A stretch of 64,000 nt of DNA, taken from NCBI GenBank assembly GCA_016205975.1, contig JACQSK010000005.1:19136-83135 (forward strand), written 5' to 3'. The DNA comes from Candidatus Uhrbacteria bacterium. Its GTDB lineage: Bacteria > Patescibacteria > ABY1 > SG8-24 > GWF2-40-263. Made by a program: the position numbers and the translations under genes. Shown piece by piece: positions 1 through 9,598 of this stretch. Positions within the stretch are counted from its first letter, which is position 1, and each line of letters opens with the position of its first letter. Below the pieces are notes generated by a model, which saw nothing but the letters and a program-made list of their open reading frames with translations, made no database searches and was not told the origin of the DNA.

Positions 1-1
1 T

Positions 2-640
2 CCTCTGGGAGTCGATCTCGACTTGTTTCGTCCTGGGACACATGAGGAACGCCTCAGGATTCGACGTCAACTCGGTATACCTGAAAACCGTCTTGTCATC
101 GGATCATTTCAAAAAGACGGTGTGGGTTGGAGGGAAGGAATGGAACCAAAACTCATCAAAGGTCCTGATGTGTTTGTGGAGGTTATCGACCGACTACGCG
201 AGAAACATCCGTTCGTCCTCTTAAGCGGCCCAGCTCGCGGTTATGTGAAGCAGGGGCTCGAAAGACTCGGGGTGGACTACGTGCATGTCTATCCAAAAAA
301 CTTCTCCGAACTTCCGAAGCTCTATCAGGCGCTTGATCTGTACCTCATCACCTCTCGCGTGGAGGGCGGCCCGCTATCCCTGTTGGAATCTTGGGCAAGC
401 GAAGTTCCGGTTGTCTCAACACGTATGGGGATGGTTCCCGACATCGCGGAACACGAACACACAGCTCTCTTGACGGATGTGGAAAACGTCGATGCACTCG
501 TCCGACAAACGCTCAGGCTCATAAACGACCAGCCTCTCCGTCATCATCTCGTGAATCAAGCGCTCACCGTCGTGAAGAAAAACTCCTGGGACAACATCGC
601 ACGTCGATATGTTGATGAGCTGTACCGTCCCCTGCTATGA
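2..640 (+). CDS. Glycosyltransferase family 4, C-terminal part (5' truncated by window)
   Basis: The reading frame is open from base 2, so the gene starts left of the window; an internal TTG at 23 is not a real start. The first residues read PLGVDLDLFRP, the usual GT4 segment just before the C-terminal Rossmann domain. ESWASEVPVVSTRMG with an upstream E is the nucleotide-sugar binding region (EX7E-like). It should move a sugar from an NDP donor to a growing surface glycan on the cytoplasmic face. It overlaps the next gene by ATGA (637-640), so the two are probably translated together. The acceptor and sugar cannot be told from sequence. Confidence 0.85.
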   Translation, partial: PLGVDLDLFRPGTHEERLRIRRQLGIPENRLVIGSFQKDGVGWREGMEPKLIKGPDVFVEVIDRLREKHPFVLLSGPARGYVKQGLERLGVDYVHVYPKNFSELPKLYQALDLYLITSRVEGGPLSLLESWASEVPVVSTRMGMVPDIAEHEHTALLTDVENVDALVRQTLRLINDQPLRHHLVNQALTVVKKNSWDNIARRYVDELYRPLL

Positions 641-1677
641 AGATTCATATTCTGCACCATCTTCGCGACGAACCGTGGGGCGGCGGAAACCAATTCCTCA
701 AAGCGCTTCGAGATGCGTGGATTCGGCAAGACGTATTCGCCTCTTCTGCTGAGGAAGCCGACGTCATCCTTATCAATAGCTACCCCTTCGGGGCTGAGTC
801 TCTTTTTGATAAACTCTGGCAGCTCAAAAAAAGATATCCAGAAAAAATCGTCGTCTATCGTCTGGATGGCCCCATCTCTTTTATTCGACAAAAAGATAAA
901 GAGATAGACCACATCATCCATGTGTGGAATCAGCTCATCGTTGACGGAATCATTTTCCAATCTGCATGGTGCGAAGAAAAAAATAGAGAAGCGTTCGCTA
1001 CCGTATCCGCGTACCAGACGGTCATTCACAACGCTCCCGACCCGACGATCTTTCACACAGAGGACAGACTCCCAACAAAAAAATCACGTGTAAAACTTAT
1101 CGCGACCAGCTGGTCAGCCAATCCACGCAAAGGATTCGACGTGTACAAATACCTCGATGCCTATCTCGATTTCTCCAAGTATGAGATGACCTTCGTCGGC
1201 AACTCTCCTGTCTCGTTCAAACAGATCAAGACGATTCCGCCCGTTTCCTCACCTGAACTTGCCAAGATGCTCAAAGCGCACGACCTCTTCATCACCGCGT
1301 CAAAAACAGACCCCTGCTCCAACTCGCTCATCGAGGCCATCGCCTGCGGACTGCCTGCGGTGGCGCTGAACGACGGTGGACACCCAGAGCTTATAGGTCA
1401 AGGCGGCCTCCTGTTTGAAGGGACGCAGGACGTTCTGCGCGTCATCGATCTCGTCGCGAAAGACTTGCCGACCTTTCGAGCCCGCCTCCCTTCCTTCAAC
1501 CTGTCGGACATTGCCAGTCGCTACTTCGCCTTTGCTGAACGCATCGTCGGCGAACGAAACGAAGGTCGGTACGTTTCCAAAGTCGTCAACAAGCTCGGAC
1601 TCACCAAAATCCACGGCATGATCCTGCTGTGGAAAATAAAAAACGTGTGGAACACATTGACTGGATCTTCCATCTAA
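637..1677 (+). CDS. Glycosyltransferase (GT4-like)
   Basis: A 346-residue cytoplasmic protein. The N-terminal MKIHILHHLRDEPWGGGNQ is a Rossmann start with a glycine loop. The C-terminal half has SWSANPRKGFDVY and later TDPCSNSLIEAIACGLPAV, the GT4 donor-binding region with the EAIACG signature. It lies in a tightly packed polysaccharide operon, four bases overlapping the gene before and about 50 overlapping the start of the gene after. It probably adds one residue of the repeat unit. The sugar specificity is unknown. Confidence 0.8.
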   Translation: MKIHILHHLRDEPWGGGNQFLKALRDAWIRQDVFASSAEEADVILINSYPFGAESLFDKLWQLKKRYPEKIVVYRLDGPISFIRQKDKEIDHIIHVWNQLIVDGIIFQSAWCEEKNREAFATVSAYQTVIHNAPDPTIFHTEDRLPTKKSRVKLIATSWSANPRKGFDVYKYLDAYLDFSKYEMTFVGNSPVSFKQIKTIPPVSSPELAKMLKAHDLFITASKTDPCSNSLIEAIACGLPAVALNDGGHPELIGQGGLLFEGTQDVLRVIDLVAKDLPTFRARLPSFNLSDIASRYFAFAERIVGERNEGRYVSKVVNKLGLTKIHGMILLWKIKNVWNTLTGSSI

Positions 1678-2726
1678 AACACGACATTCCAAAATTTCTG
1701 GAACGCCTCAAGGGCCATCACACGCCTGGGTTTTTCCACTACTCCCTTTCAGGTGACCTGATAGACGAACAAGAGCACTGGGGCTTAGGGAACACGGTGT
1801 TTGCCATCAAAAGTTACTTCACCCTTGGCCAGCTCGACACCTTGCCTGAGAGGACGCGCACAGACATGGTGGATTTCGTAAAGTCATTCCAATCCACGAA
1901 TGGTTCCTTTTTTGATCCGATTGTATACAGACGATCCTTTTGGCGAGACAAGCTCTCCGCCTTCAAGCACCACGACTTCAATAACGCTTTCCATCAGCAG
2001 ACAAAACGGGCTGAGACGCGCCAAGCACTGAGCGCACTTGGGCTCCTGGGCGAACAACTCGGACAGGCTCCTGCGGACACCCCAAAAACCGAACAAGAAA
2101 TCGACCGCTATCTTGCGCGGCTTGATTGGACCAAGCCTTGGGGCGCTGGGAGCCACTTCTCGCACTTGCTTTTTTTTCTCGCACACAGCCAGCGAGAAGA
2201 AGCACCGTCGCTCATCACGCATGCGGTTCGCTGGATCGCAACGCTCCAGCGTTCTTCTGACGGCGGATGGTATGCTGGCTCGCCTTCCTTGCAACAAAAA
2301 ATCAACGGCGCCATGAAAGTCATCACCGGTCTCAAGGCAGCCGACCGCTTATCAATCCACGAACCCAGGCGCTTGATCGACATGGCCCTTGGCGTCTCAA
2401 ACGACGCGCAGGCTTGCGATCACTTCAACGTCATCTATGTCCTAAAATACGCAGATGAAGCCGTAGAGCATAGCTATCGGCATGACGAGATCACGTCCTT
2501 CGCCGTGAATCGCCTCGCCCAATACCGCAGCCACTACTGGCCGGAACAGGGCGGTTTCTCCTATTTTCTTGGAAAAGCCAACAACATCTACTACAATGCC
2601 GCGGTAAGCCGAGGGCTCCCTGAGCCTGATATCCATGGCACGGTTCTCTTCCTCTGGGGCATTGCCCTTATTGCCCAAATCCTTGGCAGAGAAGCAGAGC
2701 TGGGATTCAAAGAGTTCATCACGTGA
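1629..2726 (+). CDS. Hypothetical protein, probable alpha/alpha-toroid fold, polysaccharide locus
   Basis: A 365-residue protein with no signal peptide or membrane segment. The only upstream starts are GTG codons at 1629 and 1647, both inside the end of the previous gene, so the exact start is uncertain. It has repeated helical stretches with GSFFDP, GGWYAGSPS and GGFSYFLG motifs, like the turns of prenyltransferase or glycoside-hydrolase alpha/alpha barrels. I infer such a fold but cannot name a reaction. Its position between a glycosyltransferase and GDP-mannose dehydratase suggests a role in glycan processing. Confidence 0.6.
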   Translation: MENKKRVEHIDWIFHLKHDIPKFLERLKGHHTPGFFHYSLSGDLIDEQEHWGLGNTVFAIKSYFTLGQLDTLPERTRTDMVDFVKSFQSTNGSFFDPIVYRRSFWRDKLSAFKHHDFNNAFHQQTKRAETRQALSALGLLGEQLGQAPADTPKTEQEIDRYLARLDWTKPWGAGSHFSHLLFFLAHSQREEAPSLITHAVRWIATLQRSSDGGWYAGSPSLQQKINGAMKVITGLKAADRLSIHEPRRLIDMALGVSNDAQACDHFNVIYVLKYADEAVEHSYRHDEITSFAVNRLAQYRSHYWPEQGGFSYFLGKANNIYYNAAVSRGLPEPDIHGTVLFLWGIALIAQILGREAELGFKEFIT

Positions 2727-2728
2727 GT

Positions 2729-3736
2729 ATGAAAAAAGCGCTCATCACGGGCATCACAGGGCAAGATGGCTCCTACCTTGCGGAGTTCTTATTGGCAAAA
2801 GACTATGCGGTGCACGGGCTCATCCGCCGCGCGAGCACCTTCAACACGGGACGCATTGATCACATCTATAAAGACCAGCACGCCGTCGGGACAAAACCGA
2901 TCCTGCATTACGGAGACCTCTCTGACGCCGGTTCCTTGTCGTCGCTTATCCAAAAAATCCAGCCGGACGAAATCTACCACTTAGGCGCACAGAGCCACGT
3001 GCGCGTGAGTTTTGACACACCTGAATACACGGCCGATATTACCGGACTGGGTACGGTGCGTGTGCTGGAGGCGATCCGCAGCATCAACCCCAACATAAAA
3101 TTTTATCAAGCAAGCTCAAGCGAGATGTTCGGAAACCCTCAGTCACCACCGCCCTACCACGAGGGGACGCCCTTCAATCCGCAAAGCCCCTACGGCTGCG
3201 CAAAAGTTCTTGCCTATCACACGACCAAAAATTATCGGAATGCGTACAGCTTGTTTGCGTGCAACGGCATCCTGTTCAATCATGAATCCCCGCGCCGAGG
3301 CGAAACGTTCGTCACCCGCAAGGTGACACGCGGCATTGCCCGCATCAAGGCGGGGCTCGAGCAAAAATTGTACCTTGGAAATCTCGATGCTAAGCGCGAC
3401 TGGGGCTATGCCCCTGAATATGTAGAGGCGATGTGGCTCATGCTCCAACAGGAACAGCCCGACGACTATGTGATCGCCACAGGAGAAACCCACTCGATCA
3501 AAGAGTTCGTGGAGGAAGCGTTTCGTCACGCGGGTCTGGGAGACTGGAGGACGTTTGTGGAAATCGACGAACGCTACAAACGACCCTCAGAAGTCCACCT
3601 CCTCATCGGTGATGCATCCAAGGCCAAACAGAAACTCGGCTGGGAGCCACGCGTGAAATTTACCGAGCTGGTGAAAATCATGGTGGATGCCGATGAGGAG
3701 GCCATCCGAAACCAGCTAAACGGCGTCATCCATTAG
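2729..3736 (+). CDS. gmd: GDP-mannose 4,6-dehydratase
   Basis: Converts GDP-D-mannose to GDP-4-keto-6-deoxy-D-mannose with bound NADP, the first step to GDP-L-fucose and related deoxyhexoses. The N-terminal ITGITGQDGSYLAEFLL is the extended-SDR nucleotide loop specific to GMD. GLIRRASTFNTGRIDHIY and the SPYGCAKVLAY active site (YxxxK) follow. The length of about 335 residues is normal. I chose ATG 2729; GTG 2723 would add two residues and overlaps the previous stop. Its partner GDP-fucose synthase is at 8656, so this locus can make GDP-fucose. Confidence 0.95.
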   Translation: MKKALITGITGQDGSYLAEFLLAKDYAVHGLIRRASTFNTGRIDHIYKDQHAVGTKPILHYGDLSDAGSLSSLIQKIQPDEIYHLGAQSHVRVSFDTPEYTADITGLGTVRVLEAIRSINPNIKFYQASSSEMFGNPQSPPPYHEGTPFNPQSPYGCAKVLAYHTTKNYRNAYSLFACNGILFNHESPRRGETFVTRKVTRGIARIKAGLEQKLYLGNLDAKRDWGYAPEYVEAMWLMLQQEQPDDYVIATGETHSIKEFVEEAFRHAGLGDWRTFVEIDERYKRPSEVHLLIGDASKAKQKLGWEPRVKFTELVKIMVDADEEAIRNQLNGVIH

Positions 3737-3738
3737 CT

Positions 3739-4776
3739 ATGCCGTGCGTGTACATCACAGGCGCCAGTAATAAACCCAGCGGCGGAGTGAAGGTTATGAA
3801 CCAAGTCGCCGTCTTATTTCAAGACCGCGGCTTCGAAAGTTACGTTGTCCCGGCGGACGGGTCAGGACAAGCCACCTTTCTTGATCGACCGGCGCGTACG
3901 ATAGGGATCGACGAGTATGCACGTCGACTCAGACATGAGGATATCACCATCGACTTCTGGCCGGACAAACGTCTCATGGAGATTGCCTCACAAAAGAAAA
4001 ATGCTACACGTATTTTCTGGCAACACGGCGCGTCGATTCCCATCGGAGGAACAACGGTTGGTGACGCCATTTTCCGACCAGGGAATCCTTACACACAACA
4101 TTGGAACGTGAGCCGGGCGTGCGCGGAGTATTTTCAAAAACACTACGACCTCTCCATGCCCGTCGTCCATCCATTTTTTGACTCACCAACCATGCGGGAG
4201 TACCAACAACAACCGCCCGTCCCCCGTGAGGGATTTCTTCTCCTGGCTCGGCGCGGCCAACGCCATCTCCCGGCCATCGCAAAAAAACTTGCCGGTCAGC
4301 GCGTCACGATTATGCAGGAGCCGTATCATGAACGAGACTTTTTCAACGCATTGCTTGACCACACGTTCTTCGTGAGCACGGACGATGGAATCCATGCCCC
4401 CTCGCTTGTGCGGCGAACAAAAAATAAGCTCCGCGCTCTCTTGTCCAAACGCGAAAGAAAAACCCAGCGGCAAAGAAACCGATGGTTCATCCCTGAAGGA
4501 CATCTCCTAGGATTCCCCATGCCCCCCGCAGAGGCGGCATGGCTTGGGTGCATCGTCATCGGCTTTGCCATGGGTGGCGGACGTGAGTGGATGAATGAAC
4601 ACAATTGTTTTCTCGCAAAAGACGGTGACGCAATTTCCTTGTTGACAAACATCGATCATGCTCTTGCTGCCAGCGAAGATGCGCGCCGTTGTATCCGCAC
4701 GCAAGCCCGTCTTGACACCGCTCGATTCACCAGCGAAAAAACTTGGGAGTCCCTGGCGCATCTCCTCTCCCTATGA
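3739..4776 (+). CDS. Putative glycosyltransferase, divergent GT4 type
   Basis: A 345-residue protein starting two bases after the gmd stop. MPCVYITGASNKPSGGVKV fits the N-terminal loop of GT-B enzymes (a glycine loop followed by a V-x-N helix). Near the C-terminus GFPMPPAEAAWLGCIVIGF takes the place of the EAxACG donor site. The first-domain motifs are weak, so the assignment rests on fold-like features and context. A 74-base gap without a gene follows. Confidence 0.6.
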   Translation: MPCVYITGASNKPSGGVKVMNQVAVLFQDRGFESYVVPADGSGQATFLDRPARTIGIDEYARRLRHEDITIDFWPDKRLMEIASQKKNATRIFWQHGASIPIGGTTVGDAIFRPGNPYTQHWNVSRACAEYFQKHYDLSMPVVHPFFDSPTMREYQQQPPVPREGFLLLARRGQRHLPAIAKKLAGQRVTIMQEPYHERDFFNALLDHTFFVSTDDGIHAPSLVRRTKNKLRALLSKRERKTQRQRNRWFIPEGHLLGFPMPPAEAAWLGCIVIGFAMGGGREWMNEHNCFLAKDGDAISLLTNIDHALAASEDARRCIRTQARLDTARFTSEKTWESLAHLLSL

Positions 4777-4850
4777 CCAACCGTCTTGAACCAACCATTA
4801 CCGACGTGAGGACGTTCTGAGACAACCATCCTCGTAACATCCGCAAAAGT

Positions 4851-5747
4851 ATGAACGCTTCGTTTCCAAAAATCTCTATTGTGACGGCATGCTATAACCA
4901 TGCTTCCTTTATCGCCGAGACGATCGAATCCATTGTGTCGCAGGAATATCCCAACCTGGAATACATCGTCATGGACGACGGCAGCACGGACGGAAGCTGG
5001 GAAGTCATCCAGCGCTACCGATCGCGCCTCACGCATTGTGAACGTCTGGAGGGCTACCGAGCATCACCCGTCGCGGCCTTGAACGAAGGATTCCAAAAAA
5101 CAACCGGAGAGATCATGCTCTTCCTCAACAGCGACGACATCTTGCTTCCCAAGAGCCTGTTCGTGATTGCAAAAATCTATCAGGAACATCCCGAAGTTGA
5201 ATGGCTGACGGGTATGGCCACAACGATCAACGAACGTTCGGAACTAGTGAACTCGCGCCTGCGACTGAAGCACCTCTTCGATTTTCTCATCGGAAACTGG
5301 AAAATCATCCAACAAGAGTCGACCTCCTGGAGACGCTCGCTGTGGGAGAAGACGGGCGGAGCACTCAATGGAGAAAAGCGCTGGGCGTTTGATACGGAAC
5401 TCTGGACACGTTTTTTTCTTCACGCGACCCATTTCCATGCGGCGACTCCCCTGGGCGCGTTCCGCTCTGGAAAGCAAAGCCAAAGCGTCTCCAGCCAAGA
5501 AAGTTTTTTGGCACCAAGCCGTTTCTATTTGCACAGACTCACGACAGCCGCTTCCCAAAAACAGCGCCTCTTGGCATATCTCTACCGGCTGTGTCGGCCC
5601 CTTGGGAGCATCCTTGCTCTGATTCCTAACGCGCGCTACCAGCGCATTCCCTTCCTGAATCACTTTGCGTATGATGTCCTCACCTACGATCAAGGGCAGG
5701 ATCGTTGGAAGGCACAAAAACAAAACCCCTTTCGCCCCGCTCTATAA
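4851..5747 (+). CDS. Glycosyltransferase family 2
   Basis: A GT-A fold enzyme of 298 residues. SIVTACYNHASFIAETIESI is the N-terminal strand-loop-helix. VMDDGSTDGS and the NSDDILL motif (DxD equivalent, metal and NDP-sugar binding) follow. WRRSLWEKTGG and FDTELWTRFF match the usual acceptor-side region with its ED-like acid. It is cytoplasmic with no membrane segment. It probably adds one sugar to the lipid-linked repeat unit made by this locus. Confidence 0.87.
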   Translation: MNASFPKISIVTACYNHASFIAETIESIVSQEYPNLEYIVMDDGSTDGSWEVIQRYRSRLTHCERLEGYRASPVAALNEGFQKTTGEIMLFLNSDDILLPKSLFVIAKIYQEHPEVEWLTGMATTINERSELVNSRLRLKHLFDFLIGNWKIIQQESTSWRRSLWEKTGGALNGEKRWAFDTELWTRFFLHATHFHAATPLGAFRSGKQSQSVSSQESFLAPSRFYLHRLTTAASQKQRLLAYLYRLCRPLGSILALIPNARYQRIPFLNHFAYDVLTYDQGQDRWKAQKQNPFRPAL

Positions 5748-5750
5748 CGT

Positions 5751-7016
5751 ATGTCCTCTGTTTCAATCATCGGACTGGGAAAACTCGGCTCCTGCATGGC
5801 CGCCGTGTATGCCAGCAAGGGGCATGAGGTTTTTGGATTTGATCTCCAAGGAGCCCATGTGGCTGCTATCGCAGAAGCGAAACCTCCTGTCGTGGAAACG
5901 GACTTGGCGGCAACCCTCTCTCAAGGCCGACCTCGCCTCCACGGTACCGCGAGCGTCCAAGAGGCCGTTGATCGATCTTCTCTTACCTTCATCATCGTCC
6001 CAACACCCTCTGAACCTGAAGGCCATTTTTCTTTAGACTCTGTGCGGCAAGCTTGTCATGACGTAGGCAAAGCGCTCAGGGGAAAAAAAGATTACCATCT
6101 CGTCGTGCTCACGAGTACCGTCCTTCCAAAAAATTGCGAGGAAAAAATCATTCCCGTTTTGGAACAAACATCCGGGAAAACCTGCGGAAAAGATTTCGGT
6201 TTTTGCTATAGCCCGCTGTTCATCGCCATAGGCTCGGTCATCCGGAACCTAAGACGCCCGGATTTTTTTCTCGTGGGACAAGCGGACGTACGCTCTGGCG
6301 ATACGCTCGAAGCGTTTTACCAAACCGTCTGTGACGCTCTCGTCCCCGTGCGGCGTATGAGCCTACCAAGCGCGGAGCTCACGAAGATCGCCGTCAATAG
6401 CTACGTCACTATGAAAATTACCTTCGCCAATATGCTGGGCGAGATCGCTGAAAAAATCCCAGGGGTAAACATTGACGAGGTGACCGATGCCCTTGGCAGC
6501 GATGCGCGCATCGGCGCGATGTATCTCAAAAGTGGCCTGGGCTACGGCGGCCCTTGCTTCCCTCGGGACAATCGGGCGTTCGCCCACATGGCTCGGGAGC
6601 GCGGGGTCGATGCCCCGTTTGCCTCCAAGACTGACGCATACAACAAAACGCTCATGCACTACTGGACGGACAAAATCAAAACTCTCGCCTCTCCCAGCGA
6701 CGTGATCGCCGTGATCGGAACCAGTTACAAACCCGGCACGGCGTTTGCAGAAGAATCCCAAGCAATCGGCATCATCCAAATCCTCTTGAAAGACGGCTTC
6801 ACCGTCTGCATCCATAACCCAGACGGAAACGAAGATACACGCAAGCGCCTTGGAGATTCTGTCACCTACTACGAGGATCTCGCGGCGTGCCTTAAACGAG
6901 CCACCATCGTCTTCCTGGGTCTTCCTGTAAAAGAAAATTCAGCGCTGGAATGTTTGAGACAACAAAGAGCCGTCCGCATCATCGATCCTTGGCGTCAGCT
7001 TGCCTCCCGTCTATGA
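5751..7016 (+). CDS. UDP-glucose/GDP-mannose dehydrogenase family protein
   Basis: A 421-residue NAD-dependent nucleotide-sugar dehydrogenase that would oxidise a UDP-hexose to the uronic acid. SVSIIGLGKLGSCMAA is the N-terminal Rossmann loop. GYGGPCFPRDNRAF carries the catalytic cysteine. A C-terminal UDP-binding domain contains GTSYKPGTAFAEES. All three domains are present at normal length. The exact substrate (UDP-glucose, UDP-GlcNAc or another) cannot be decided. It overlaps the FkbM gene by four bases. Confidence 0.88.
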   Translation: MSSVSIIGLGKLGSCMAAVYASKGHEVFGFDLQGAHVAAIAEAKPPVVETDLAATLSQGRPRLHGTASVQEAVDRSSLTFIIVPTPSEPEGHFSLDSVRQACHDVGKALRGKKDYHLVVLTSTVLPKNCEEKIIPVLEQTSGKTCGKDFGFCYSPLFIAIGSVIRNLRRPDFFLVGQADVRSGDTLEAFYQTVCDALVPVRRMSLPSAELTKIAVNSYVTMKITFANMLGEIAEKIPGVNIDEVTDALGSDARIGAMYLKSGLGYGGPCFPRDNRAFAHMARERGVDAPFASKTDAYNKTLMHYWTDKIKTLASPSDVIAVIGTSYKPGTAFAEESQAIGIIQILLKDGFTVCIHNPDGNEDTRKRLGDSVTYYEDLAACLKRATIVFLGLPVKENSALECLRQQRAVRIIDPWRQLASRL

Positions 7017-7723
7017 ATCTCAAATCACTCATCAAGCGCGCCCTGCCGTTATTTGGCTTGAGCTACCGCCATGTTGCCGTTCCGGTGTTCCGATCTAACA
7101 TCTATTCGCAAAACGGCGAAGACGGCGTCATCGAGTTCCTCCTGAAAAAAATGCCAACCCTTCCACGGTATCTGATCGACATCGGCGCCAACGACGGCGT
7201 GGAATCGAGCAACAGCCGATGGCTCATCGAAAAATACGGCTTTGATGGACTCCTGATCGAACCCTACCCGCCCGCTTTTGAAAACCTCAAAAACCTGTAT
7301 CAAAATCAGGTCGGAATGACCTTGTCCAACCAGGCCGTCGGCGCAACATCCCATCAAGGAGCGATCAACTGGCATGGACACTTCCAAAGTCTTCCCACGC
7401 CCATCCGCCAGGTCAATGAGGTTCTTGAACAGGCTCCGCAGGAAATAGGATTCTTATCGATTGATGTAGACGGCCAGGACAACGAGGTACTACAATCTAT
7501 TGACTGGAAGCGACATCGGCCATGGTTCGTCATCGCCGAAATAGACTCAAGTGCTCCCAACCACCTTCAGGCACAGACCGATATCATGGATCAGGCCGGT
7601 TACCAACCGTTCCTGCACATCGGCAACGTGTTCTACGTCAGAAAAGATAAAGCAGGAGAGCTTCTCTTTAACTGGAAAACGCCGTTCTCAGGCGTCTTCG
7701 GAGTCTTCAAAAAAACCCTATGA
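7013..7723 (+). CDS. FkbM-family methyltransferase
   Basis: A SAM-dependent methyltransferase of 236 residues, starting at ATG 7013 in an ATGA overlap; longer frames reach into the dehydrogenase. LIDIGANDGVESSNS is the SAM-binding motif I, LIEPYPPAFENL motif II, and FLSIDVDGQDNEVLQSID the FkbM signature. SQNGEDGVIEFLL near the start is also typical of polysaccharide-locus FkbM enzymes. It probably O-methylates a sugar of the glycan. Confidence 0.85.
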   Translation: MNLKSLIKRALPLFGLSYRHVAVPVFRSNIYSQNGEDGVIEFLLKKMPTLPRYLIDIGANDGVESSNSRWLIEKYGFDGLLIEPYPPAFENLKNLYQNQVGMTLSNQAVGATSHQGAINWHGHFQSLPTPIRQVNEVLEQAPQEIGFLSIDVDGQDNEVLQSIDWKRHRPWFVIAEIDSSAPNHLQAQTDIMDQAGYQPFLHIGNVFYVRKDKAGELLFNWKTPFSGVFGVFKKTL

Positions 7724-8652
7724 AAATCCTTGTCACGGGAGGGAGTGGATACGTTGGTTCCGTTCTGGTTCCGGCGCTGTTGCGCCAGGGCTACCGCGTC
7801 AAAGTTTTTGATAACCTTCTCTTTAAACAAACGTCGCTGCTTCCACACTTCATCAATCCTCTTTTCGAATTCGTACACGGTGACGTGCGCGATGTCCATG
7901 CGCTCGCGCGCGCGGTGGAAGACGTGGATCTGATTATCCATTTAGCCGCGATCGTCGGGGCCCCTATTTGCAGCGCACATCCTGAACTGGCGGAAGCCGT
8001 CAACTACCAAGGCACGGTGAATCTTGACTCGGTACGGTCCTCGCATCAACCGATCATCTATGCTTCCACCGGAAGCAACTACGGGAAGGTCGATGGCATC
8101 TGCACGGAAGACACGCCGTTGCATCCCCTCTCTGTGTACGGCCAAACAAAAACAAAAGCCGAAGAACACCTCAAAAGAAGCGGCAACATGATCGGGTTCC
8201 GTTTTGCGACAGCCTTTGGCATCTCGCCGCGCCTGCGCCTCGACCTCATGCCCAACGATTTTGCGCTGCAAGCCTTACGCGTAGGAAATCTTATCGTCTA
8301 CCAAAAACAGGTCCGACGGACATTCATCCATGTGACGGATATGACCCGCGCGTTCCTCCATGCCATCCAACACTACGAGGAGATGAAAAACGAAATCTAC
8401 AATGTCGGGCACGAGCGTATGAATCTGACAAAAGAAGAAGTCGCCCTCCTCGTCAAAAAATTCGTTAACTACTATTTGCACTTTGCTGAAATCGGATCGG
8501 ATCCGGACCAACGCGATTACGAAGTCTCGTATGAAAAAATCCGGTCCAAGGGATTTGAAACGCAGGTCAGCATGGAGGAAGGCATCCGTGAGGTTGTCTC
8601 CGCTTTGAAACTCCTCCAACCGGAAAACCCTTACTCCAATATCAGCATCTAA
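7720..8652 (+). CDS. NAD-dependent nucleotide-sugar epimerase/dehydratase
   Basis: An extended SDR of 310 residues. ILVTGGSGYVGSVLVPALL is the NAD-binding loop, HLAAIVGAP the NNAG-like region, and SVYGQTKTKAEEHL holds the YxxxK catalytic pair. The aspartate-rich FDNL after the second strand suggests NAD rather than NADP. It overlaps the FkbM gene by ATGA and stops three bases before GDP-fucose synthase. It probably modifies a sugar nucleotide at C4 or C3. Confidence 0.85.
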   Translation: MKILVTGGSGYVGSVLVPALLRQGYRVKVFDNLLFKQTSLLPHFINPLFEFVHGDVRDVHALARAVEDVDLIIHLAAIVGAPICSAHPELAEAVNYQGTVNLDSVRSSHQPIIYASTGSNYGKVDGICTEDTPLHPLSVYGQTKTKAEEHLKRSGNMIGFRFATAFGISPRLRLDLMPNDFALQALRVGNLIVYQKQVRRTFIHVTDMTRAFLHAIQHYEEMKNEIYNVGHERMNLTKEEVALLVKKFVNYYLHFAEIGSDPDQRDYEVSYEKIRSKGFETQVSMEEGIREVVSALKLLQPENPYSNISI

Positions 8653-8655
8653 GCT

Positions 8656-9594
8656 ATGGACACTTCTGCCAAAATCTTCGTTGCTGGACACCATGGCATG
8701 GTCGGCTCCTCAATCGTGCGCTCCCTGCAACGAAACGGATACACGAACCTCCTGCTGCGTTCAAGCTCAGAGCTCGATCTGCGCGACCAGCGTTCCACAA
8801 TGGACTTTTTTGCCGACGAAAAACCGGACTACGTCTTCATGGCTGCGGCAAAAGTCGGCGGAATTTTGGCGAACAAGGAACAACAGGCGGAATTTTTCTA
8901 TGATAACCTGGCGATCGAGCTTCATACGATCCATGCCGCTCACCTGTCGGGCGTCAAAAAGTTTTGCTTCCTTGGCAGCTCCTGCATCTATCCGAAACTC
9001 GCCCCGCAGCCGATCAAAGAAGACGCCTTGATGACCGGGCATCTCGAGCCTACGAACTTCGGCTATGCCTCGGCCAAAATTGCCGGCGTAAAAATGTGCG
9101 AGGCTTACCACGACCAATACGGATTCAGCTACGTCGCCCTCATGCCCTGCAACCTATACGGGCCTGGAGACAATTTCGATCCGCGCAGCTCGCATGTGCT
9201 CCCTGCCTTGCTCAGAAGAGTCATCGAAACCAAAGAGCGGGGCGAGGAAACAATCGTCCTATGGGGCACGGGGACGCCAAAGAGAGAGTTCCTCTACGTC
9301 GATGACGTTGCAAGCGCCTGTCTCTTTTTGATGCAAAATGAACAGGCGACAGGGTTGTTCAACGTTGGCATGGGAGAGGACATCGCTACTAAAGACCTGT
9401 TGGAAAAAATCTGCCAGATCGTCGGATACCAAGGCACGATCGTCCCGGACCTCAGTAAACCCGATGGGACACCGCGCAAAGTCTTGGACGTCAGCAAGCT
9501 CCAGGCGCTTGGATGGAAACCGACGGTCGACCTTGATGCAGGCATCCAACTTCTCTACGCTTGGTTTCTCGAACACCGAGGCGAATTCGTTTGA
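8656..9594 (+). CDS. fcl: GDP-L-fucose synthase
   Basis: Epimerises and reduces GDP-4-keto-6-deoxymannose to GDP-L-fucose with NADPH, completing the pathway begun by gmd. KIFVAGHHGMVGSSIV is the cofactor loop, SSCIYPKLAPQPIKED a signature segment, and NFGYASAKIAGVKMCEAY carries the YxxxK pair. The length of 312 residues is normal. Gmd and fcl are split by six genes but remain on one strand, so one polycistronic transcript could supply both. Confidence 0.94.
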   Translation: MDTSAKIFVAGHHGMVGSSIVRSLQRNGYTNLLLRSSSELDLRDQRSTMDFFADEKPDYVFMAAAKVGGILANKEQQAEFFYDNLAIELHTIHAAHLSGVKKFCFLGSSCIYPKLAPQPIKEDALMTGHLEPTNFGYASAKIAGVKMCEAYHDQYGFSYVALMPCNLYGPGDNFDPRSSHVLPALLRRVIETKERGEETIVLWGTGTPKREFLYVDDVASACLFLMQNEQATGLFNVGMGEDIATKDLLEKICQIVGYQGTIVPDLSKPDGTPRKVLDVSKLQALGWKPTVDLDAGIQLLYAWFLEHRGEFV

Positions 9595-9598
9595 TCGT

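Noticed and set aside
556..1056. Long minus-strand frame opposite a glycosyltransferase
   Set aside because: It is a shadow of the coding frame, with no SD, signal or family pattern; many such frames lie opposite the other genes.
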